From NCBI RefSeq assembly GCF_021272185.1, contig NZ_JAJSEC010000001.1:790293-854292 (forward strand): a stretch of 64,000 bases of DNA, read 5' to 3'. The notes under the pieces were generated by a model. It saw only the letters and a list, made by a program, of their open reading frames with translations, was not told the origin of the DNA and searched no databases. Within the stretch, counting starts at the first letter, position 1; the number at the start of each line of letters is the position of its first letter. Both the position numbers and the translations under genes were made by a program. The stretch comes from Roseivivax sp. GX 12232 (GTDB taxonomy: Bacteria > Pseudomonadota > Alphaproteobacteria > Rhodobacterales > Rhodobacteraceae). This document shows, piece after piece, positions 27,733 through 36,767 of the stretch.

Positions 27733-28560
27733 CTACGGGTTCAGCGTCACCGCGCGGACCCACCAGCCGGGCCGGACCGCCGCGATCTGCTGGGCGGCGG
27801 CCTCGGCGGCGCGAAGATCCGCGTAGAGGCCGAAGCAGGTCGCGCCGGAGCCGGACATGCGCTGGAAGAGCGCGTCCTCGCCGAGCGCGGAGAGCGCCTC
27901 GGCAATCGCGGGGGCCTCGGCCTCGGCGGGGGCCGAGAGGTCGTTGCGGGTCTCGGACAGGAAGGCCGCCACTGCGGCGGGATCGGGGGTCGCGGGCCAG
28001 ATCTCGGCCATCGGCGGGTTCTCGTGGCTCTCGAGCGCCGCGAAGATCGTCGCGGTCGAGACCGACACCCCCGGGTTCACCAGCACCGCAGGCAGCGCCG
28101 GCAGGCCCGGCACCCCGCGCACGCCCTCGCCCGCGCCGGAGATCCGCTGCGCCGTCGGCACCAGGCACATCGGCACATCAGCCCCGAGCGCCATGGCCTG
28201 GCGTGGCAGCGGCATGCCCCAGAGCTCCGCCAGCGCGCGCAGCGTCGCCGCGGCATCCGAGGAGCCGCCGCCGATGCCCGCCGCACTGGGCAGATGTTTC
28301 TCGAGAGTGATCCGCGCGCCCCGCACCGGGTCGAGAAAGCGCGCCGCGCGCAGGACCAGGTTCTCCTCGCCCGGGGGCACGCCCTCGGACATCGGGCCCG
28401 TCACCTCGAGCGTCAGTTCATCGGCCTCCTCGACGCGCACCACGTCGCCCAGATCGGCAAAGACCACCAGCGAATCGAGCAGGTGGTAGCCGTCGGGGCG
28501 TTGTCCGGTGATGTGCAGCGAGAGGTTGACCTTGGCGGGTGCCTGTTCCTCAACCATCAC
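27733..28560 (-). CDS. ispE: 4-diphosphocytidyl-2-C-methyl-D-erythritol kinase
   Basis: A 275-residue GHMP kinase of the MEP isoprenoid pathway, phosphorylating CDP-ME at the 2-hydroxyl. PAKVNLSL (motif 1), LPSAAGIGGGSSDAAA (ATP loop, motif 2) and MSGSGATCFGL (motif 3) are all present. It overlaps the end of the TPR gene by 11 bp, so it is the second gene of that unit. It supplies precursors for the polyprenyl synthase at 15781. Confidence 0.95.
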   Translation of the reverse strand: MMVEEQAPAKVNLSLHITGQRPDGYHLLDSLVVFADLGDVVRVEEADELTLEVTGPMSEGVPPGEENLVLRAARFLDPVRGARITLEKHLPSAAGIGGGSSDAAATLRALAELWGMPLPRQAMALGADVPMCLVPTAQRISGAGEGVRGVPGLPALPAVLVNPGVSVSTATIFAALESHENPPMAEIWPATPDPAAVAAFLSETRNDLSAPAEAEAPAIAEALSALGEDALFQRMSGSGATCFGLYADLRAAEAAAQQIAAVRPGWWVRAVTLNP

Positions 28561-30274
28561 TCTCCGCGGCCACGCTCAGGGGCGCGGCCCCTTCCTCTTC
28601 GAGCACGCGGTCCAGCCCGACCTCGAGCTTGCGCCGGATGCGATCGGGGTCGGCATCCTCGGACACATCCTCGAAGTCGACGAAGGACAGCGCGCGTTTC
28701 CACATGAATTCCGCCTCGAGCTCGCGGCCCACCGCCCAATAGGCGTCGCCCAGGTGATCGTTGACCACAGGGTCGATGGGCATCAGCTCGGCGGCGCGTT
28801 CCAATTGGCCCACGGCCTCGTCGTAGCGCCCGAGCCGGTAGTAGACCCAGCCCAGGCTGTCGACGATATACCCCGCATCGGGCCGGGCGGCCACCGCCCG
28901 TTCGATCATGTCCAGCGCCTCGTCGAGCTTCTCCTGCTGTTCGACCAGCGAATAGCCCAGGTAGTTCAGGACCTGCGGCTGCTCGGGGTTGAGCTCGAGC
29001 GCGGCGCGGAAGTCGGCCTCGGCGGCCTCCCAGTTGCCCGAGCGCTCCTGCGCGATGCCGCGGGCGTAATAGAGGAACCACTGCGCCCGGTCGGGCTCGG
29101 AATAGCTGTCGAGCGCCCGGCTGTAGGCGGCGATGGCGGCCTCGTAGCGGTCCTGGCGGCGCAGGAAATCGGCCAGGGTGGATTGCACCACCGGCAGCTC
29201 GCCATGGGTCTCGGCCAGGCTCTGCAGCGCCTCGAGCGCGGCATCGGTGCGGCCGATCTCGCGCAGGGCCTCGGCGCGGCCGATCTCGGCGGCATGGAAG
29301 GCCGGGTCGTCGCGGGGCACGGTGTCATAGGTCTCGGCGGCGGTCTCGAACTGGCCGAGGGCGCGCAGAAGCTCCGCGGCCATCAGCGTGGCGTCGGTGT
29401 GATCGGGCGCGAGATGCTGGGCCACGCGGGCGTAGAGCAGCACAAAATCCTCGCTGGCCTCGGCGCTGAGCGCCGAGCCGATGGTGTAGAAGGTCTCGGC
29501 CAGCCCGTCCTTGGCGCCGCGGATGCGGTCGAAGGGCACCGGCTCGCCCTCCTCGAGCGCCGCCACCAGCGCGCGCAGCTCGGGGTCGAACTCGGCGCTG
29601 AAGGAGCGGTCGATCAGCTCCAGCGCGTCCTCGGCGCGGCCAAGCTGGCTCAGCACCGTGGCGCGGGCGATGATCGCCTGGCGGGTGGCATCGACGCCGC
29701 CGCCCATCTCCTGGGAAAAGAGCGCCTCCGCGCCCTCGAAATCCCCGACCGAGGCCAGCGCCAGCGCCTTGTGGTAGCCCGCGAAGGGCGCCAGCCCCTG
29801 GGTGTCGGCCACCGCGTCGAAGGCGTTGAGCGCCGAGGACATGTCCCCCTGCCCCAGGAGCGACCAGGCCCGGATCAGCCCGTCGACCAGCGGCCCCGCG
29901 CCGCGGTTCTCGTCGATCGCGGCCAGCACCGCGCCGTAGTTCTCGAGGCCCATCTCGCGGGCGAGCACCGCCATCTGGCCGACCTGGGTGCTCTGGTTCT
30001 GCGCGATGACCCGCTGGCCAAGGTCCGCCGCCCGCGCGACATTGCCGAGCGAGAGATGCGCCAGCGCCGCGCGTTCGAGGAACTCCGGGCTCTCGCCGTC
30101 GTGCATCAGGGTGCGGTCGTAATATTCCGCCGCCGCGGCGAAATCGCCGGTCATCCCGGCGTGGCGCGCGGCCAGGTAGTCGCCGGCGACGCCCTGCGCC
30201 CCCGCGGCGCCCGGCAGCGTCATCGCGGCGGCCAGCAGGCCAGCCCGGATCCAGTGGCGGTTAGTGCCCGTCAT
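28550..30274 (-). CDS. Exported tetratricopeptide-repeat protein
   Basis: A 574-residue protein with signal peptide (IRAGLLAAAMTLPGAAGAQ) and TPR units through most of its length; the clearest are at the C-terminus (YARGIAQERSGNWEAAEADF, LNYLGYSLVEQQEKLDEAL, DSLGWVYYRLGRYDEAV). TPRs mediate protein contacts; a periplasmic or outer-membrane scaffold role is inferred. The start is ATG 30274 with AAGGAA upstream. TPR-ispE pairing is common in Rhodobacterales. Confidence 0.88.
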   Translation of the reverse strand: MTGTNRHWIRAGLLAAAMTLPGAAGAQGVAGDYLAARHAGMTGDFAAAAEYYDRTLMHDGESPEFLERAALAHLSLGNVARAADLGQRVIAQNQSTQVGQMAVLAREMGLENYGAVLAAIDENRGAGPLVDGLIRAWSLLGQGDMSSALNAFDAVADTQGLAPFAGYHKALALASVGDFEGAEALFSQEMGGGVDATRQAIIARATVLSQLGRAEDALELIDRSFSAEFDPELRALVAALEEGEPVPFDRIRGAKDGLAETFYTIGSALSAEASEDFVLLYARVAQHLAPDHTDATLMAAELLRALGQFETAAETYDTVPRDDPAFHAAEIGRAEALREIGRTDAALEALQSLAETHGELPVVQSTLADFLRRQDRYEAAIAAYSRALDSYSEPDRAQWFLYYARGIAQERSGNWEAAEADFRAALELNPEQPQVLNYLGYSLVEQQEKLDEALDMIERAVAARPDAGYIVDSLGWVYYRLGRYDEAVGQLERAAELMPIDPVVNDHLGDAYWAVGRELEAEFMWKRALSFVDFEDVSEDADPDRIRRKLEVGLDRVLEEEGAAPLSVAAESDG

Positions 30275-30343
30275 GCGGCATTCCTTCGGCTCGAACCTCG
30301 TTCGGGCGATGGTAAACCCGCGGCTCACCGGCTTGCAATGCAA

Positions 30344-30365
30344 GGGGCGGCCCGCAGGCCGCCCC
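30344..30365. other. Hairpin between the ETF-QO and TPR genes
   Basis: GGGGCGGCC-CGCA-GGCCGCCCC, a perfect 9-bp stem with no T run, in the spacer between two minus-strand genes. It may limit readthrough or protect the ETF-QO message. Confidence 0.6.
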
Positions 30366-30400
30366 ATCCGTCACGTTCCCGTATGGCGCCGCTGTGCGGC

Positions 30401-32053
30401 TCACATGTTGGGGTAGTTCGGCCCGTCGCCGCCCTGCGGCGTGGTCCAGACGATGTTCTGCGCGGGATCCTTGATGTCGCAGGTCTTGCAGTGCACGCAG
30501 TTCTGGAAGTTGATCACGAAGCGCGGCTCGCCGCCCTCGTCGGGGGTCACGAACTCGTAGACGCCCGCCGGACAGTAACGCTGCGAGGGCCCGGCATAGA
30601 GCTTCCAGTCCACCTCGACCTGCTTCTCGGGCTCCTTGAGCTTGAGATGCGCGGGCTGGCTCTCTTCGTGGTTGGTGGCCGCGAAGGAGACATTGGTCAG
30701 CCGGTCGAAGCTCAGCTTGCCGTCCGGTCGCGGGTAGTCGATCTTGGCGTGCTCCGAGGCCTTGCCGGTGGCCGCCGCGTCGCTCTTGCCGTGTTTGATC
30801 GTGCCCAGCACCGAGAAACCCAGCGTGTTGGTCCACATGTCGAGCCCACCCAGCGCCAGGCTGGTGGTGAGCCCGTATTTCGACCAGAGCGGCTTGACGT
30901 TGCGCACCTTCTTGAGGTCCTGGCCGATGGCGCCCTCGCGGACCTCCTTCTCGTAGTCGGCCAGCTCGTCCGAGGCCCGGCCTGCCTGCAGCGCCTTGTG
31001 CGCCGCCTCGGCCGCCGCCTTGCCCGAGAGCATGGCGTTGTGGTTGCCCTTGATGCGCGGCACGTTGACCATGCCCACCGAGCAGCCCAGCAGCGCCACG
31101 CCCGGCGCGACCATCTTCGGCATCGACTGATAGCCGCCCTCGGTGATCGCCCGCGCGCCATAGGCGACGCGCTTGCCGCCCTCCAGCAGCTCCGCGACCA
31201 TCGGGTGATGCTTGAAGCGCTGGAACTCCATGTAGGGGTAGAGATGCGGGTTCTCGTAGTTCAGGTGCACCACGAAGCCCACGTAAACCTGGTTGTTCTC
31301 GAGGTGGTAGATGAAGGAGCCGCCGCCGGCGTTCTTGCCGAGCGGCCAGCCCATGGTGTGGGTGACCGAACCCTCGCGGTGCTTCTCGGGGTCGATCTCC
31401 CAGATTTCCTTCATGCCGAGACCGAACTTCTGCGGTTCGCTGTCCGCATCGAGCCCGTATTTCGCGATCACCTGCTTGGAGAGCGAACCGCGCACGCCTT
31501 CGGACAGGAAGACATATTTGCCGTGCAGCTCCATGCCGGGCTCGTAGCCCTCGCCCTGGCTGCCGTCGGCGTTCAGCCCGAACTCGCCGGCCACGACGCC
31601 CTTGACCTCGCCGTTGTCGCCCCAGACCAGTTCCGAGCAGGCCATGCCGGGGAATATCTCGACGCCCAGCGCCTCGGCCTGTTCGGCCATCCAGCGGCAG
31701 ACGTTGCCCATGGAGACGATGTAGTTGCCGTGGTTGTTCATCAGCGGCGGCATCGGCCAGTTCGGCACCCGGACCTTGCCCTCTTCGCCCAGCAGGTAGA
31801 AGTGATCCTCTTTGACCGGCACGTTCAGGGGCGCGCCCTTCTCCTTCCAGTCGGGGATCAGCGCGTCGAGCCCGCACGGGTCGAGCACCGCGCCCGAGAG
31901 GATATGCGCCCCCACCTCGGAGCCCTTCTCCAGCACCACGACCTCGAGATCGGCATCGAGCTGCTTGAGCCGGATCGCGGCGGACAGGCCCGCGGGCCCG
32001 GCTCCGACGATCACCACGTCGTATTCCATCGCTTCGCGCTGGATATCGGTCAT
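30401..32053 (-). CDS. Electron-transfer flavoprotein:ubiquinone oxidoreductase
   Basis: A 550-residue FAD and 4Fe-4S protein that passes electrons from ETF (reduced by acyl-CoA dehydrogenases) to ubiquinone at the inner membrane. FAD site DVVIVGAGPAGLSAAIRLKQ at 11-30. The C-terminal cluster is ligated by CPAGVYEF and CVHCKTCDIKDP. The start ATG 32053 has GGGAGAG upstream; the earlier frame lacks homology. It fits functionally with the acyl-CoA dehydrogenase at 41488. Confidence 0.95.
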   Translation of the reverse strand: MTDIQREAMEYDVVIVGAGPAGLSAAIRLKQLDADLEVVVLEKGSEVGAHILSGAVLDPCGLDALIPDWKEKGAPLNVPVKEDHFYLLGEEGKVRVPNWPMPPLMNNHGNYIVSMGNVCRWMAEQAEALGVEIFPGMACSELVWGDNGEVKGVVAGEFGLNADGSQGEGYEPGMELHGKYVFLSEGVRGSLSKQVIAKYGLDADSEPQKFGLGMKEIWEIDPEKHREGSVTHTMGWPLGKNAGGGSFIYHLENNQVYVGFVVHLNYENPHLYPYMEFQRFKHHPMVAELLEGGKRVAYGARAITEGGYQSMPKMVAPGVALLGCSVGMVNVPRIKGNHNAMLSGKAAAEAAHKALQAGRASDELADYEKEVREGAIGQDLKKVRNVKPLWSKYGLTTSLALGGLDMWTNTLGFSVLGTIKHGKSDAAATGKASEHAKIDYPRPDGKLSFDRLTNVSFAATNHEESQPAHLKLKEPEKQVEVDWKLYAGPSQRYCPAGVYEFVTPDEGGEPRFVINFQNCVHCKTCDIKDPAQNIVWTTPQGGDGPNYPNM

Positions 32054-32328
32054 GTCTCTCCCTTCAGGACCGCCCGGCGCGGCCCGCTTCGCTGTCAAAC
32101 TTGCCCTGAATTAGAGGCTGGGGGCCGGGAGGGTCAATTGTGACACCGCGTCCCGCGGGGCGCCAGCCCGCCCCGCAGCGCCCCTTTGGCGCGCAAACGG
32201 GCGCTTGCCCGCCCGCGCAAGTGCCTGTGCGCCCTTGCAATCAGAGGCCCTTCGGGTCAGGTATTTCAGAACCGCTTGCGGCCCCTTCGGCGGCCGCGCC
32301 CCGGCAGATCAGACGTTCGGACGACACC

Positions 32329-32799
32329 ATGGACAAGATATTGATGACCCGCGCGGGGTATACCGCGCTCGAACGCGAATTGAAGACGCTGAAGTCCGAG
32401 GAACGCCCGGCGATCATCCAGGCCATCGCCGAGGCCCGCGAGCTAGGCGACCTCAAGGAAAACGCGGAATACCATTCCGCGCGCGAGAAGCAGGGATTCA
32501 TCGAGGGCCGCATCAAGGAACTCGAGAGCATCCTGGGCCTCGCCGAGGTGATCGACCCCAAGACCCTCTCGGGCGCGGTGAAATTCGGCGCCACGGTCAA
32601 GGTCGTGGACGAGGACACCGAGGAAGAGAAGGTCTGGCAGATCGTCGGCGAGCACGAGGCCAACATCGAGAAGGGCCTGTTGAACGTGAAATCGCCCATC
32701 GCCCGCGCGCTCATCGGCAAGGACGAGGGCGACAGCGTCGAGGTCCGCACCCCGGGCGGGGAAAAGAGCTACGAGATCCTCTCGATCGAGTTTGTCTGA
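32329..32799 (+). CDS. greA: Transcription elongation factor GreA
   Basis: A 156-residue GreA: N-terminal coiled coil ([20 protein letters not shown]) with the acidic tip in [14 protein letters not shown], then an FKBP-like C-terminal domain ([30 protein letters not shown]). It enters the RNA polymerase secondary channel and stimulates cleavage of stalled transcripts. I use ATG 32329; the longer frame upstream is GC-rich noise. Confidence 0.96.
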   Translation: MDKILMTRAGYTALERELKTLKSEERPAIIQAIAEARELGDLKENAEYHSAREKQGFIEGRIKELESILGLAEVIDPKTLSGAVKFGATVKVVDEDTEEEKVWQIVGEHEANIEKGLLNVKSPIARALIGKDEGDSVEVRTPGGEKSYEILSIEFV

Positions 32800-32821
32800 A
32801 GGCTGAAAGGGCCGGCGCAGA

Positions 32822-33856
32822 ATGGCCGACGCGAATGAGAGCCGTGGCAAGGGTCTCGGCGGCTTTCCCCCGCGGGACCGCCCCGAGCCCGCGGGCGTCG
32901 CGGGTCCGGCGCTTCTGGCGGGGCTCGCCTGGCTGGTGCTGGCCGGCGCGGCGCTGGCCGCGGGCGGCATCGGCACGGGCGAAGGCACGGGGGCCCCGGT
33001 GCTGCTCCTGGCGCTCCTGGCGCTGGTCCTGCCGCTCGGGCTCATTTGGGTCGGCGCGCTGACGGTGCGCTCGGGGCGGATCATCCGCGCCGAGGCCGCG
33101 CGGCTCGACGCCGCCGTCGAGGCGCTGCGCCGCGCCCACCAGCAGTCCGGCCGCGACGGCGGCGCCGACAGCGGCGCGGCCATCGCCAAGAAGCTCGACG
33201 AGATCGCCGCCACCCAGAAGAAGACCGAGACCGCGCTGGCGATGTTCACCTCGACCCGCGCCCGCGAGGGCCTCGGCCGGCGCGCGGGAGGCAGCGGCGG
33301 CGCGGGCGCCCCTCAGGGCCCCGAGGGCCCGGACGCCGACCAGCCCGACCTGGCGCTCGGCACGCCCGCCGAGGTTTTCGTGCAAAGCCTGCCCAACGGC
33401 GATTTCATCCGCGCGCTGAACTTCCCCGACACCGCCGAGGACGAGGCCGGCTTCGCCGCCCTCCGCCGCGCGCTGAAGCACCGCCCCGCCGCGCAGCTGA
33501 TCCAGGCCAGCCAAGACGTGCTGACCCTGCTCAGCCAGGACGGCATCTACATGGACGACCTGCGCCCGGACATGGCGCGCCCCGAGCTCTGGCGCCGCTT
33601 CGCCCAGGGCGAACGCGGGCGGCCCACGGCGGCGCTCGGCGGTGTGCGCGACCGCGCCTCGCTGGCGCTGACCAGCACGCGGATGAAGGAAGACCCGATC
33701 TTCCGCGACGCAGCGCATCACTTCCTGCGGCTTTTCGACAAGGGCCTGGCGCGCTTCGAACCCGAGGCCAGCGACACCGAGATCACCGCCTTCGCCGACA
33801 CCCGCAGCGCCCGCGCCTTCATGCTCGTCGGCCGCGTCGCCGGCACCTTCGACTGA
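32822..33856 (+). CDS. Membrane-anchored hypothetical protein
   Basis: 344 residues. Two transmembrane helices near the N-terminus (GPALLAGLAWLVLAGAALAA and APVLLLALLALVLPLGLIWV) are followed by a charged, probably coiled-coil segment (about 80-140), a Gly/Pro-rich linker and a helical C-terminal domain (from about 175: TPAEVFVQSLPNGDFIRALNF). It begins 22 bp after greA, on the same strand. I do not recognise a named family; the layout suggests a cytoplasmic domain tethered to the inner membrane. Confidence 0.8.
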   Translation: MADANESRGKGLGGFPPRDRPEPAGVAGPALLAGLAWLVLAGAALAAGGIGTGEGTGAPVLLLALLALVLPLGLIWVGALTVRSGRIIRAEAARLDAAVEALRRAHQQSGRDGGADSGAAIAKKLDEIAATQKKTETALAMFTSTRAREGLGRRAGGSGGAGAPQGPEGPDADQPDLALGTPAEVFVQSLPNGDFIRALNFPDTAEDEAGFAALRRALKHRPAAQLIQASQDVLTLLSQDGIYMDDLRPDMARPELWRRFAQGERGRPTAALGGVRDRASLALTSTRMKEDPIFRDAAHHFLRLFDKGLARFEPEASDTEITAFADTRSARAFMLVGRVAGTFD

Positions 33857-34176
33857 GCGCCCCGCGCGGCGCGGCCGCCCAGAACGCCGCTGCAACCACC
33901 TCCAGCACCAACCCTCGACATCCCGGCGCCGACCACAAGGCAACGCCCAGCAAAAACGCGCCACCCCTCCAGCCGCGCCACCAGCCCCAAAAAATCCCCG
34001 CTCACCCCCGAAGCGCCACCGCCGGCCCCAAAGCCCAACCCCCAGCCCTTCAGCTTGGCCAAAATACCTCGGGGGTGAATGCGGGCGCACGCCCGCAGAG
34101 GGGGCAGCGCCCCCTACGGGTCCGGGGCGCCGCAGGCGGCCCGGACCCACACTCAAAAAGCCCGAACCGCCAGGAC
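33857..34176. other. C-rich intergenic region with stacked hairpins
   Basis: No gene. The minus strand of 34022-34048 carries GGG-CT-GGGGG-TT-GGG-CTTT-GGGG, a canonical G-quadruplex pattern. Three adjacent hairpins at 34081-34148 lie just after the moeA stop. Confidence 0.6.
34081..34148 (-). terminator. Three stacked hairpins downstream of moeA
   Basis: In order from the moeA side: GGGTCCGG.GGCGCC pairing with GGCGGC.CCGGACCC (34118-34148), GGGGGC-AGC-GCCCCC (34100-34114), GCGGGC-GCAC-GCCCGC (34081-34096). A GAGGTATTTTGGCC motif follows on the minus strand. Likely transcription end or message stabiliser for the molybdenum cofactor operon. Confidence 0.55.
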
Positions 34177-36279
34177 CTACAGCCCGAACTCGGAGAAAGG
34201 CAGGAACCGCACCGGATCGCCCTCGCAGATCTCGCGCGCGCCGTCGTCGAGCTCGACCAGCCCCTCCGCCCAGGACAGGCCCGAGACCCTTCCGGAGCCC
34301 TCGGAAGGGAAGACCTCGGCGCGGCCGTCGCGGAGGCGCGCGCGCAGGTATTCGCGGCGGCCGGGCTTCTTGCGCTTCGCAAAGCCCGCCGGCACCTCGC
34401 GGCCCAGGGGCGCCTGCCAGCCCGCGCCGGCCAGGAGCGACAGCGCCGGGCGCGCGAAGATCAGCGTGCAAACGAAGGCCGCGACCGGGTTGCCGGGCAG
34501 GCCGAAGACCGGCAGCCCCTGCCAGAGGCCCAGCGCCAGGGGCCGGCCGGGCTTCAGCGCGATGCGCCATTCGGTCATCGCCCCGGCGGCGCGCAGGAGC
34601 GCCGAGACGTGGTCCTCGTCGCCCGCCGAGGCGCCGCCCGAGGTCAGGAGCACATCGGCCTCCTCCCGCGCCCGGTCGAACGCGGCGGAGAGCGCCGCGC
34701 GGTCGTCGGGGATGCGGCCAAGATCCAGCGGCGCATGGCCCCAGCGCCGCAGGAGCGAGAGCAACATCGGGCGATTGGCGTCGTAGATCACCCCCGGCCC
34801 GGCTTCTGCGCCCGGGTCCACCACCTCGTCCCCGGTCGAGAGCACCGCGACCCGCAGACGGGCGCGGAGGGGCAGGTCGCCATGCCCGGTGGCGGCGGCC
34901 AGCGCGAGGTCAGGCGGGCGCAGGACCTGGCCCGCTGCGAGGATGCGGACGCCCGCCTGCATGTCCTCGCCGGCCTTGCGGGTGTTGGCGCCGCGCTTCG
35001 GCGGGCCGCGGAAGGCGAGGCCCGCAGCATCGACCGCGCAGTCCTCCTCGAGGACGACCGTGTCGACGCCCGCGGGCAGATCCGCGCCGGTCAGGACGCG
35101 GAGCGCGGCGCCCTCGGGCAGCACGCCCTGGAACGGCGCGCCCGCGGCCGCGCGGCCGGGGTGCAGCGGCAGGTGCACGGCGCCCTCCTCGGCGGCGGCC
35201 AGGGCCGCGGCATGGGCGAAGCCGTAGCCGTCAACCGCGCTGTTGGGATGCGGCGGGTTGGCCCGGCGGGCCTGCAGGTCCTCGGCGAGGATGCGGCCCT
35301 CGGCCTCGAAGAGATCGCCGGTCTCGATCCCGGTGACCGGGCGCAGCCGGTCGCGCAGAAGCGCCAGCGCCTCGTCGACCGGCGTCCAGTCGACGCCCGG
35401 CGGCAGGGCGAAGCAATCGTTCTGCAGGGGCGGCGGCTGCAGGCGCGCGGCGCGCTCCAGCGCGGCCTCCTGCCCGGCACCGAGGATCGCGCCTTCCTCG
35501 GGGGCGGAGACGGCGAGCATGCCCTCCAGCACCTCCTGCGGCAGCGTGGCGAGCGCCCGTGCCAGAAGCCGCACCTGGTGAGCGTCGCGGATGCCGCCCG
35601 CGGTCTCGGCGGCCTTCACCGCGCGGTTGATGAGCCCCGGCCAGATCTCCACGAAGACTGCCGGCGCCTCCGCCAGCGCCTCGGGCTCGAAAGGCCAGAC
35701 CGCCGCGCCGAAGCGCCGCCGCAGCCGGTTCAGGACCGGCAGCCCGGTCATCACCTGGCCGCCGACCGCGCCCGCGCCGCCCATCTGCCAGGTCGAGAAG
35801 ACGCCCTTGATCCCCGCCTCGGCGGCGCGATGCTCGGCCATGCCGTGGCCCGCGCGGGTGTCGCGCCGAGGCAGATGCGGCAGATCGGCGTTGCCGCCGT
35901 TGAACCAGAAGGGCCCGGTGCCGGGGAAGCGCGCGTTGATCCGGTCGGCCAGCGCAAAGCGGTTGTTGCCGCGCGGGCTATCCTCGAGCGCCGCCTCGAA
36001 CCAGTCCCAAAGCGCGAAGGGATCGGCCCGCCCGGTCAGCGCCTCGGCGAAGCCCGCCGGGTAGCCGAAGGGGAAATCGAAGCCGATCAGAACCCGCTCG
36101 CCCGCGTCGCGCGCCTCTGCGAGCAGCGCCGCGAGGCGCGCCTCGGCCGCTTGCCGGTTGCGCAGGTATTCGGGATCCCCGCCCGCCTCGCAAAGCCAGA
36201 TCGCGTCCTTGCGCGGGCGCGGGCCGGTGTCGTTGCCGCCCGACCAATCGACCATGACGGTGCGGTCGAAGGGTCTCAC
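34177..36279 (-). CDS. moeA: DUF429-like domain fused to molybdopterin molybdotransferase MoeA
   Basis: A 700-residue fusion. Residues 1-290 show MVDWSGG and GFDFPFGYP, a DUF429-like (RNase H-fold) pattern, seen next to mobB in Rhodobacterales, function unknown. Residues 295-700 are MoeA: NSAVDGYGF, STGDEVVDPG, DANRPML, LLTSGGASAGDEDHV, KPGRPLALG, FGLPGNPVAAF. MoeA inserts molybdate into adenylylated molybdopterin. The start is GTG 36279, overlapping the mobB stop (GTGA). Continuous reading through the junction means a real fusion unless a base is wrong; in relatives the two parts are, to my knowledge, usually separate. Confidence 0.85.
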   Translation of the reverse strand: MRPFDRTVMVDWSGGNDTGPRPRKDAIWLCEAGGDPEYLRNRQAAEARLAALLAEARDAGERVLIGFDFPFGYPAGFAEALTGRADPFALWDWFEAALEDSPRGNNRFALADRINARFPGTGPFWFNGGNADLPHLPRRDTRAGHGMAEHRAAEAGIKGVFSTWQMGGAGAVGGQVMTGLPVLNRLRRRFGAAVWPFEPEALAEAPAVFVEIWPGLINRAVKAAETAGGIRDAHQVRLLARALATLPQEVLEGMLAVSAPEEGAILGAGQEAALERAARLQPPPLQNDCFALPPGVDWTPVDEALALLRDRLRPVTGIETGDLFEAEGRILAEDLQARRANPPHPNSAVDGYGFAHAAALAAAEEGAVHLPLHPGRAAAGAPFQGVLPEGAALRVLTGADLPAGVDTVVLEEDCAVDAAGLAFRGPPKRGANTRKAGEDMQAGVRILAAGQVLRPPDLALAAATGHGDLPLRARLRVAVLSTGDEVVDPGAEAGPGVIYDANRPMLLSLLRRWGHAPLDLGRIPDDRAALSAAFDRAREEADVLLTSGGASAGDEDHVSALLRAAGAMTEWRIALKPGRPLALGLWQGLPVFGLPGNPVAAFVCTLIFARPALSLLAGAGWQAPLGREVPAGFAKRKKPGRREYLRARLRDGRAEVFPSEGSGRVSGLSWAEGLVELDDGAREICEGDPVRFLPFSEFGL

Positions 36280-36767
36280 AGCCCCACCTCCGCGAGGATG
36301 AAATCGGCGATCGCCGCGGTATCGTCGAGCCCGAAGACCGGCCGGTCGAGCGCCGGGGCGCTGTCCGAGGCCACGGCGCGGATCGTCGGGTCCTCGGGGG
36401 CGATCAGCGGCTGGCCGGTTTCGGCGCGATGGGCCTCGATCTTGGGGTGGCGGTCGCGCTTGTAGCCCTCGATCAGCACCAGGTCGACCGGCGCGAGCCG
36501 GGTCAGAAGCGCCTCCAGCGTCGGCTCTTCGGCGCCGCGCAGCTCGGTCATCAGCGCCACGCGGTTGCGCGAGGACAAGAGCACCTCGCGGGCGCCGGCC
36601 TCGCGATGGCGGTGGCTGTCGCGGCCCTTCTGGTCGACGTCGAAGCTGTGATGGGCGTGTTTCACCGTGGAGACCGAGAAGCCCCGCGCGCTGATCTCCG
36701 AGACCAGCCGCTCCATCAGCCCGGTCTTGCCGGAGTTCTTCCAGCCGGTGACGCCGTAGATCCTCAT
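36276..36767 (-). CDS. mobB: Molybdopterin-guanine dinucleotide biosynthesis adaptor MobB
   Basis: A 163-residue P-loop protein (GWKNSGKT at 8-15) that binds GTP and assists MobA in making the guanine dinucleotide form of the cofactor. VKHAHHSFDVDQKGRDSHRH and LVLIEGYKRDRHPKIE are family signatures. It overlaps mobA and moeA by 4 bp on each side. Confidence 0.94.
   Translation of the reverse strand: MRIYGVTGWKNSGKTGLMERLVSEISARGFSVSTVKHAHHSFDVDQKGRDSHRHREAGAREVLLSSRNRVALMTELRGAEEPTLEALLTRLAPVDLVLIEGYKRDRHPKIEAHRAETGQPLIAPEDPTIRAVASDSAPALDRPVFGLDDTAAIADFILAEVGL

Noticed and set aside
27649..28707. Plus-strand ORF with GAGGAGGATAA ribosome-like site and ATG
   Set aside because: After ~35 codons it runs antisense through ispE with biased composition. 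The ribosome-like site is probably chance, though a very short peptide cannot be excluded.
28508..32143. 1,211-codon plus-strand open frame
   Set aside because: Antisense to the TPR and ETF-QO genes, both of which have clear family motifs.
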